Assembly: GCA_004195335.1 (NCBI GenBank)
Contig: SDWK01000494.1
Location: 1-11,549, forward strand
Direction of reading: 5' to 3'
DNA from: Shewanella sp.
GTDB taxonomy: Bacteria > Pseudomonadota > Gammaproteobacteria > Enterobacterales > Shewanellaceae
Length of the DNA: 11,549 nucleotides
Each line of letters begins with the position of its first letter. Positions within the stretch are counted from its first letter, which is position 1. Positions 7,394 to 11,549 of the stretch are shown in pieces. The notes under the pieces were generated by a model. The model was not told the origin of the DNA and did not search any database. It was given only the letters and a program-made list of their open reading frames with translations. A program made the translations under genes and the position numbers.

Positions 7394-8337
7394 GAGCGAC
7401 CTCCTTTCACTGAATTTGAACTCGCAGAGCCATTACTCACAGCATGAGTCACCTGCTCCATACCTTCGAAGAAGCCTTCCAACTTTGCCATCTCGGCCGG
7501 AACAACGGAAATCTCGGCCTCATTGAGTATTTTGCCGACCTGACCGATAAACTGCTCCTTAAGCTGCATGTTCATCGCTTCTTGACCGCCGTCTAACGCC
7601 AGCGCGGTTGAGACAAGCTCCATCCCCTCCGCTTTCGCCTTGGCAATAATACTGATCTCTTGTGCCGTACCTTTAGCCTCGTTGATGCGTTTCTGTTTCT
7701 GTCCCTCAGAGATATTAATGGCTTCTTGTCGTTCACCTTGGGAGAGGTTAATCATCGCAGCTTTCTCTGCATTCGCTAAGGTGATCTCCGCGCGTTTACT
7801 CCGCTCGGCTTCCATCTGCTTTTCTAAGGTGTGGATCACCTTACGAGATGGGGTAATGTTCTTTATCTCATAGCGAAGCACTTTAATCCCCCAAGGATCA
7901 GAGGCTTTATCGATCTCACGTACTATCGACTCATTGAGACTGTCTCTCTCAGAGAAGGTCTGACTTAGGGACAGTTTACCTATTTCTGAACGCATGGTAG
8001 TTTGCGCCAGGTTGACTGCCGCGAGACGGTAATTTTCGATTCCATAGCTCGCAAGCTTGCCATCCATCACCTTGAGATAGACTAAACCATCGACCTCGAG
8101 CTGAGTGTTATCTTTCGAAATGCAACTCTGTGGCGGCACATCTAGCACCTGCTCACGGATCTCATGCTTATAGGCCACGCGGTCGAAGAAGGGGATCAGA
8201 AAATGAAAACCGGGCTTAAGCACGGCCCGAAATTTACCTAAACGTTCGATCACATTGACCTCACGCATAGGCACAATTAACAACAGCTTATAGAGAATAA
8301 AAAAGACAAACAGGACAAAGATTGTAAATACAAACAT
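7390..8337 (-). CDS. SPFH/band 7 protein (QmcA-like), first copy
   Basis: This 315-residue membrane-anchored SPFH protein has one N-terminal hydrophobic segment (residues 2-23) and the SPFH domain at about 24-185. Features include VIERLGKFRAVLKPGFHFLIPFFDRV (29-54), LDVPPQSCISKDN (65-77), and WGIKVLRYEIKNITPS (149-164). AERSKRAEI then leads into the coiled coil. Three 11-residue repeats start I-N at 196, 207 and 218 (INLSQG, INISEG, INEAKG), the hendecad pattern also seen in QmcA. The C-terminal tail (300-315) is Ser/Gly-rich. The ATG at 8337 has AAGGAAGGAA (8341-8350) upstream. It follows nfeD on the same strand; SPFH-NfeD pairing is a widespread arrangement, and NfeD is thought to assist the SPFH partner in membrane organisation. 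The direct role in this organism is not shown by sequence. Confidence 0.92.
   Translation of the reverse strand: MFVFTIFVLFVFFILYKLLLIVPMREVNVIERLGKFRAVLKPGFHFLIPFFDRVAYKHEIREQVLDVPPQSCISKDNTQLEVDGLVYLKVMDGKLASYGIENYRLAAVNLAQTTMRSEIGKLSLSQTFSERDSLNESIVREIDKASDPWGIKVLRYEIKNITPSRKVIHTLEKQMEAERSKRAEITLANAEKAAMINLSQGERQEAINISEGQKQKRINEAKGTAQEISIIAKAKAEGMELVSTALALDGGQEAMNMQLKEQFIGQVGKILNEAEISVVPAEMAKLEGFFEGMEQVTHAVSNGSASSNSVKGGRS
7399..7407 (-). promoter_or_regulatory. Strong ribosome-binding site for the second SPFH gene
   Basis: The minus strand reads AAAGGAGGT, nearly the full complement of the 16S rRNA 3' end, 5 bases before the ATG at 7393 and inside the end of the first SPFH gene. Together with the ATGA overlap it points to strong independent or coupled translation of the second copy. 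Confidence 0.8.
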
Positions 8338-8395
8338 AGATTCCTTCCTTAACTTAAATAACGGTAACTTAAACTAACTGTGCACTAAAACTCTG

Positions 8396-8412
8396 AGCCC
8401 AAAGGCAGGGCT
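8396..8412 (-). other. Small hairpin between nfeD and the first SPFH gene
   Basis: AGCCC (8396-8400) and GGGCT (8408-8412) pair around a 7-base loop in the 118-base gap. On the minus strand it is followed by CAGAGTTTTAG, a weak U stretch. It could cause partial termination or mark a processing point between nfeD and the SPFH genes. The gap could also carry a second promoter, but I see no convincing -35/-10 pair. Confidence 0.3.
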
Positions 8413-8455
8413 TATCATCAGACTCGTTGAGCCAGACTTAATTACTCATGTTTGA

Positions 8456-8911
8456 CTAATCAGGGTAGGGTTCGACAACTAAGGCGATATTATCCCGGCA
8501 GATGATCCTAACTCGAGTTCCCGCAGCAATTTCACTACCATCGCCGAGTGCCGACCATTCTATACCCTGAAATTCGATTCGTCCCTGATGCTGTGCTGGG
8601 CCAATAGTCTCTTTAACGACGGCAGTCTGATTATAGATATCGAGTTCTTCATCGGTATTATCTACGTGTGAATCGCCACCAACCAATTTTTGGGTGAGCC
8701 GTCTGAAACCTAACAGCAAAACAATAGAAACGATAAACCAGAGTGTGAGGCTTTGCACTATTCCTTCGACTAACCCAATAGCCAGTGCCGATGCCACGAC
8801 CAAACAGGCACCACCGAGCAAGATGACGATTCCCCCAGGAATAATGACCTCTGCCAGCATCAATGCCAGTCCAATGCAGCCCCAGATAATGATGGGATTT
8901 GATAACTCCAT
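8456..8911 (-). CDS. NfeD-family membrane protein (short form)
   Basis: NfeD proteins are partners of SPFH proteins. Short forms such as this one lack the N-terminal serine-protease-like domain and carry only membrane helices and an OB-fold. The 151-residue product has hydrophobic segments at about residues 6-23, 26-47 and 53-69, with the typical LAEVIIPGG (19-27) at the first helix end. Its soluble C-terminal domain (about 92-148) contains GRIEFQGIEWSALGDG and AGTRVRIICRDNIALVVEP, the usual NfeD OB-fold signature. The ATG at 8911 has AGGGGG (8916-8921) 4 bases upstream; a TTG ten codons earlier is rejected. As first gene of the cluster with the two SPFH genes next on the same strand, it most likely functions with them in the inner membrane. 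Confidence 0.92.
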   Translation of the reverse strand: MELSNPIIIWGCIGLALMLAEVIIPGGIVILLGGACLVVASALAIGLVEGIVQSLTLWFIVSIVLLLGFRRLTQKLVGGDSHVDNTDEELDIYNQTAVVKETIGPAQHQGRIEFQGIEWSALGDGSEIAAGTRVRIICRDNIALVVEPYPD

Positions 8912-8971
8912 ATTTCCCCCTGAAATGTGATTATCCGTCAAAACACTATATCAGTTGTTTTAATCCTTCGC

Positions 8972-8984
8972 GACATAATATGTC
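8972..8984. promoter_or_regulatory. Palindrome GACATA-A-TATGTC upstream of nfeD
   Basis: This is a perfect 6+6 inverted repeat in the control region shared by nfeD and the Tsx-like gene (8912-9247). The minus strand has TATAGT at 8945-8950, a possible nfeD -10. The palindrome would then centre close to -40, an activator-like position, in place of a recognisable -35. No named regulator is assigned. Confidence 0.35.
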
Positions 8985-8994
8985 ACAAATAATT

Positions 8995-9009
8995 TCATAA
9001 TGATTATAA
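8995..9009. promoter_or_regulatory. Fur-box-like site between nfeD and the Tsx-like gene
   Basis: TCATAATGATTATAA matches the 7-1-7 Fur palindrome TGATAAT-N-ATTATCA at 12 of 14 defined positions. It lies about 55 bases upstream of the candidate Tsx promoter and 84 bases upstream of the nfeD start. The surroundings are AT-rich, which raises the chance of a random match. Confidence 0.35.
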
Positions 9010-9063
9010 CGCCTAATTTAGCGGAAATTTATACCGATTAATCCCAAAACAGTAACAAACCCT

Positions 9064-9092
9064 TTGAACAATAGTGCTTTTATGAATATATT
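9064..9092 (+). promoter_or_regulatory. Sigma70-like promoter of the Tsx/OmpK-like gene
   Basis: TTGAAC (9064-9069) and TATATT (9087-9092) are separated by exactly 17 bases; the boxes match consensus at 4 of 6 and 5 of 6. Predicted transcription start is near 9099, giving a leader of about 150 bases. Confidence 0.5.
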
Positions 9093-9102
9093 CTCCGCCC
9101 TA

Positions 9103-9129
9103 TGAGATGGATGCTCTGCAGCCATCTCA
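9103..9129 (+). other. Hairpin at the predicted 5' end of the Tsx-like mRNA
   Basis: TGAGATGGATGC (9103-9114) and GCAGCCATCTCA (9118-9129) pair at 11 of 12 positions around a TCT loop. It begins a few bases after the predicted start site. No U tract follows, so it is not a terminator; a 5' stabilising stem, as on some outer-membrane-protein messages, is a reasonable guess. Confidence 0.5.
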
Positions 9130-9179
9130 ATTTAACTTCGCCGTACCCTTGGCGATCGGTGTTTTTCAACAATCAATAA

Positions 9180-9197
9180 ATGCAACTCAGAGTGCAT
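9180..9197. repeat. Small inverted repeat in the Tsx-like leader
   Basis: ATGCA (9180-9184) and TGCAT (9193-9197) pair, with CTC/GAG pairing inside and one bulged A. It lies about 50 bases ahead of the start codon and might be a second leader stem or an operator. Confidence 0.3.
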
Positions 9198-9247
9198 GAT
9201 TGTAATAGATAGCGGCCCGTTGGCTGCATTAATAAAAAGGTAATGAG

Positions 9248-10000
9248 ATGAACAAAAAATGGCTTTTAATCGCGCTTCTCGCCACACCTCAGGCAATGGC
9301 CGATGATCTTATCCACTGGTGGGATGCCAGCGTAACTGCGCTATACGGTGACAACTACGATCTTGCTCCTTCCGATAAGCAAACCACTTTCACCTTCGAA
9401 ACTGCCGGTGCATGGCAATATGGTGACTGGTTTGCGTTTCAGGATCTGATCTATTTCAACGGTTCGAACGTCAGTAGTGACAGCACAACCTATGGTGAAA
9501 TTTCGACTCGACTCAGTGCCAGTAAAATTTCCGGCAAAGAGATCGGCTTTGGCCCGGTGACCGATCTGTCTCTGGCCATGACCTTCGAAGAGGGTGAAGG
9601 GCCGGTTAAGAGCTTTCTATATGGTCTTGGCATGGATATAGCGATTCCTTATTTTAGCTACTTTCAGCTCAATACTTATCGACGTGAAGCCATCAGTAGC
9701 GGTAATATCAGTGACGGTTGGCAGATAACTCCCGCCTTTAGAATGGACTTTCCGGTTGGCGATTCGAACATAGTATTCGATGGTTTCTTTGACTGGGTAT
9801 TCTCTGCCGATAACCAAGGCTATGAAGAGAACTTCCACTTCAATCCTCAGCTAAAATATGACCTGGGCGCGGTCATCTTCGGTAGCCACAAGAAAAATAC
9901 ATTCCTTGTCGGTGTCGAGTATGATTACTGGAAGAACAAGTACGGTGTGAAAGGTGTCGACCAAAATACCTATTCAGTCATCGCTAAATATCATTTTTAA
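9248..10000 (+). CDS. Tsx/OmpK-family outer-membrane channel protein
   Basis: This 250-residue protein resembles the nucleoside-specific channel Tsx and the Vibrio porin OmpK, which form small beta-barrels in the outer membrane; Tsx passes nucleosides and OmpK is a phage receptor. Residues 1-18 form a signal peptide ending AMA before DDLIHWW. The start of the mature protein, with its tryptophans, WDASVTALYGDNY (25-37) and FETAGAWQYGDWFAFQDLIYF (50-70), is typical of the family. The rest alternates in beta-strand fashion, and the protein ends in YHF, the aromatic C-terminal residue recognised by the barrel assembly machinery. The ATG at 9248 has AAAAGG (9235-9240) 7 bases upstream. It converges on udp; both point to nucleoside use, although sequence cannot tell Tsx from OmpK specificity. 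Confidence 0.88.
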   Translation: MNKKWLLIALLATPQAMADDLIHWWDASVTALYGDNYDLAPSDKQTTFTFETAGAWQYGDWFAFQDLIYFNGSNVSSDSTTYGEISTRLSASKISGKEIGFGPVTDLSLAMTFEEGEGPVKSFLYGLGMDIAIPYFSYFQLNTYRREAISSGNISDGWQITPAFRMDFPVGDSNIVFDGFFDWVFSADNQGYEENFHFNPQLKYDLGAVIFGSHKKNTFLVGVEYDYWKNKYGVKGVDQNTYSVIAKYHF

Positions 10001-10059
10001 TAAAATGATTAAGTGGATAATTAGCGCTATCCCTTTTTGACTGGATAAGCATAAGATCA

Positions 10060-10084
10060 AAAAAGGCGCCTAAGGCGCCTTTTT
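10060..10084. terminator. Bidirectional terminator between the Tsx-like gene and udp
   Basis: AAAAAGGCGCC (10060-10070), loop TAA, and GGCGCCTTTTT (10074-10084) form a perfect 11-bp GC-core stem with A and T runs on the two outer sides. Either strand therefore shows a stem followed by a U run. It serves both convergent genes, 60 bases after one stop and 21 bases after the other. Confidence 0.93.
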
Positions 10085-10104
10085 GTTAACTTAATTCGAT
10101 AGAT

Positions 10105-10863
10105 TTAAGCCAGTAATTTCTTTGCCGCTGCAACAACGATAGACACTGCACTTACTTCAGTTTTCTTCATCGTCGCTTCATCAGGGATCTCTTGCTGTGT
10201 ACGGTTAACAATAACACCCGCAACACATGCCGCACGCCAACCTTGCGAAGCACACATGGTAAATAGCGTCGATGATTCCATCTCATAGTTTAGCACGCCA
10301 AGGTCCTGCCACTCTTGCATCATTCCTCTGTACTGACGTGTGACTCGACCAGAAACTGTATCGTAACGATCTTGACCTGGATAGAAGGTATCAGAAGAAG
10401 CTGTAATACCGATATGTGGCTCTAGGCCTGCATCACGGCTTGCTTCAACCATAGCTGTAGTACATTCGAAGTTAGCCACGGCTGGGTATTCTAGAGGAGC
10501 AAAATGCAGACTTGCGCCATCGAGACGAACCGATGCTTGAGTTACAATCACATCACCAACATTCACTTGAGGCTGGATAGCGCCAGTCGTACCGACACGT
10601 AAGAACGTCGTTACACCTAGCTGAGCTAATTCTTCAACTGCGATAGAGGTCGAAGGGCCGCCAATACCGGTAGAACACACAACAACAGCTTTGCCATCGA
10701 TATAGGCAAGGTAACTTGTATACTCACGATGACTGGCAAGGAATGTAGCTCCTTCCATTAATTCTGCAATTTTTTTAACACGTTCAGGATCACCTGGCAC
10801 AATTGCCAAGCTCGCCCCATCCAACATTTTTTTGGTCAATCCCAAGTGAAATACATCTGACAT
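10105..10863 (-). CDS. udp: Uridine phosphorylase
   Basis: Udp splits uridine with phosphate into uracil and ribose 1-phosphate in the cytosol, the entry step of uridine salvage and catabolism. The 252-residue protein follows the E. coli enzyme (253) along its whole length. Phosphate-binding elements GDPERV (24-29), R47 in SHREYT and [10 protein letters not shown] (88-97) are present. So are [13 protein letters not shown] (111-123), the uracil-recognising Q164 and R166 in GQDRYD, and the ribose-binding EMES (194-197). The ATG at 10863 has AAGGGG (10872-10877) 8 bases upstream. A TTG at 10881 would place that site inside the gene and is rejected. It is monocistronic here, ended by the shared terminator. 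A CRP-like site lies about 80 bases upstream, in keeping with CRP control of E. coli udp. Confidence 0.97.
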   Translation of the reverse strand: MSDVFHLGLTKKMLDGASLAIVPGDPERVKKIAELMEGATFLASHREYTSYLAYIDGKAVVVCSTGIGGPSTSIAVEELAQLGVTTFLRVGTTGAIQPQVNVGDVIVTQASVRLDGASLHFAPLEYPAVANFECTTAMVEASRDAGLEPHIGITASSDTFYPGQDRYDTVSGRVTRQYRGMMQEWQDLGVLNYEMESSTLFTMCASQGWRAACVAGVIVNRTQQEIPDEATMKKTEVSAVSIVVAAAKKLLA

Positions 10864-10933
10864 TGTGAAAACCCCTTTCAATTTTGATAATAAAATTCTT
10901 CTGTTTGCGACTTTAACCTAGTATCGAAGCTGA

Positions 10934-10955
10934 AAAGGTTAGATTGATCACACTT
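10934..10955. promoter_or_regulatory. CRP-like binding site upstream of udp
   Basis: On the minus strand the site reads AAG-TGTGA-TCAATC-TAACC-TTT. It matches the 22-base CRP consensus at 16 positions, with a perfect TGTGA half facing away from the gene and a poorer second half (TAACC for TCACA). Its centre is about 81 bases from the udp ATG. A weak -10 (TACTAG, 10918-10923, or TTAAAG a few bases further on) would place the site near -35 to -42. Confidence 0.5.
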
Positions 10956-11034
10956 TATTGGGCGCAGGTAAATGTTTTGATGTAATACAGTTACTAAAAC
11001 GATTCATCTGCATTAACAAACTGCGTCGCTCAAC

Positions 11035-11116
11035 AACTCCTTAATCACGTACGCATACAGATCGAGATATACCCTGATTCAGTACCAGTATAGGCGGCTT
11101 TAAAAATTAAGGAGTT
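11035..11116 (+). promoter_or_regulatory. Long-range 11-bp inverted repeat upstream of the ydcH-like gene
   Basis: AACTCCTTAAT (11035-11045) and ATTAAGGAGTT (11106-11116) are perfect complements separated by 60 bases. The right arm contains AGGAG (11110-11114), which can also pair with CTCCT (11121-11125) across a 6-base loop, so the two structures exclude each other. The 433-base gap 10864-11296 otherwise holds the udp control region, a 6-bp hairpin at 11154-11171 and no convincing small gene. Confidence 0.35.
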
Positions 11117-11153
11117 ATACCTCCTCCAATAACTTTACCCTCGTCAGTTACCC

Positions 11154-11171
11154 GCCACTTTCACCAGTGGC
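11154..11171 (+). other. 6-bp hairpin in the ydcH-like upstream region
   Basis: GCCACT (11154-11159) and AGTGGC (11166-11171) pair around TTCACC. No U tract follows. It adds to the other inverted repeats ahead of the YdcH-family gene but has no assigned role. Confidence 0.35.
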
Positions 11172-11296
11172 ATTACGCCCTACCAAGCAGATATTTATGA
11201 CGAGGTATCAATTGTTGATCTCTATCACGTTTGATGGTTAAAAATCGCGCTAGCTTAGACATAAACAGAAGAAAAAATAAGGAAGGAATTGAAGCT

Positions 11297-11549
11297 ATGT
11301 TTCCAGAATACCGAGAACTCATCACTAAATTAAAATCTGATGATACGCACTTTTTAAAGAAGTTTAACAAGCATAATGCATTGGATGATGAAATAAAGGA
11401 GTTAGAGCAACACAGTTCTAACGACTTTACTAATGAAGTCCATGAGCTCAAAATCAAAAAACTTCATCTAAAGGAAGAGATACACACAATTTTAAAGAAT
11501 ACACCACAGACATTCTTGGCACAAACACTAAGGGCAGCTATATTGTCTT
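11297..11549 (+). CDS. YdcH/DUF465-family protein, partial at the right edge
   Basis: The visible 84 residues start MFPEYRELITKLK, matching the start of E. coli YdcH (MFPEYRDLISRLK). They keep the family pattern FxKHNxLDxEIKxLE (residues 23-37) and the helical VHELKIKKLHLKEEIHTIL (48-66). YdcH-type proteins are small, charged, alpha-helical cytosolic proteins of unknown function, about 70-80 residues long. This one has no stop before the window ends; after residue 66 the sequence (KNTPQTFLAQTLRAAILS) no longer looks like the family. AAGGAAGG (11279-11286) lies 10 bases upstream of the ATG. It is divergent from udp. The extra tail could be a real extension, a frameshift near the contig end, or an assembly join. 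Confidence 0.82.
   Translation, partial: MFPEYRELITKLKSDDTHFLKKFNKHNALDDEIKELEQHSSNDFTNEVHELKIKKLHLKEEIHTILKNTPQTFLAQTLRAAILS

Noticed and set aside
9103..9129. Rho-independent terminator in the nfeD/tsx-like gap
   Set aside because: The stem is good but neither side has a T run, and no gene is transcribed into it in the plus direction.
11173..11457. 94-codon minus-strand open frame overlapping the YdcH-like gene
   Set aside because: It is antisense to a gene with a clear family match and good ribosome site, and its product resembles nothing recognisable.

Overview
The window looks like an ordinary piece of gammaproteobacterial chromosome, most probably Shewanella or a close relative. UbiA, UvrD, uridine phosphorylase, the RidA-family protein and the YdcH-like protein all read as gammaproteobacterial orthologues. 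The UbiA and RidA-family proteins have the sequence style I associate with Shewanella; this is from memory and no search was run. The first 19 bases are the Tn5/Nextera mosaic-end sequence, so the window begins at the raw end of a sequencing contig, and the last gene runs off the right end.

Layout. (1) 1-675: adapter remnant, then a secreted DUF302 protein on the minus strand with a short palindrome upstream. (2) 676-5095, minus strand: an unrecognised six-helix membrane protein, ubiA (ubiquinone synthesis) and uvrD (DNA helicase II). (3) 5096-5395: 300 bp without a gene but rich in nested inverted repeats. (4) 5396-5752, minus: a RidA-family enamine/imine deaminase with a C8-A7 homopolymer just upstream of its start. 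(5) 5858-8911, minus: a probable membrane-microdomain operon in the order nfeD, SPFH protein, second SPFH protein, small membrane protein, ending in a clear hairpin terminator. (6) 8912-9247: divergent control region with a Fur-like box, a sigma70-like promoter and a hairpin at the predicted mRNA 5' end. (7) 9248-10000, plus: a Tsx/OmpK-family outer-membrane channel, convergent with udp on the minus strand across a shared bidirectional terminator. (8) 10864-11296: control region with a CRP-like site facing udp and a structured stretch ahead of a partial YdcH-family gene.

How the genes fit together. The SPFH/NfeD group is a co-oriented unit: the two SPFH genes overlap by 4 bp and the downstream one has a near-perfect Shine-Dalgarno sequence. 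The Tsx-like channel (nucleoside passage through the outer membrane) and Udp (uridine phosphorolysis) suggest a small nucleoside-scavenging locus. The rest is housekeeping.

I found no phage genes, insertion sequence, CRISPR array, tRNA or rRNA, and no obvious new multi-gene system. The observations most worth checking are the structured interval upstream of uvrD, the homopolymer at the RidA promoter, the ydcH leader with competing pairings, and the duplicated SPFH pair with an uncharacterised fourth member.
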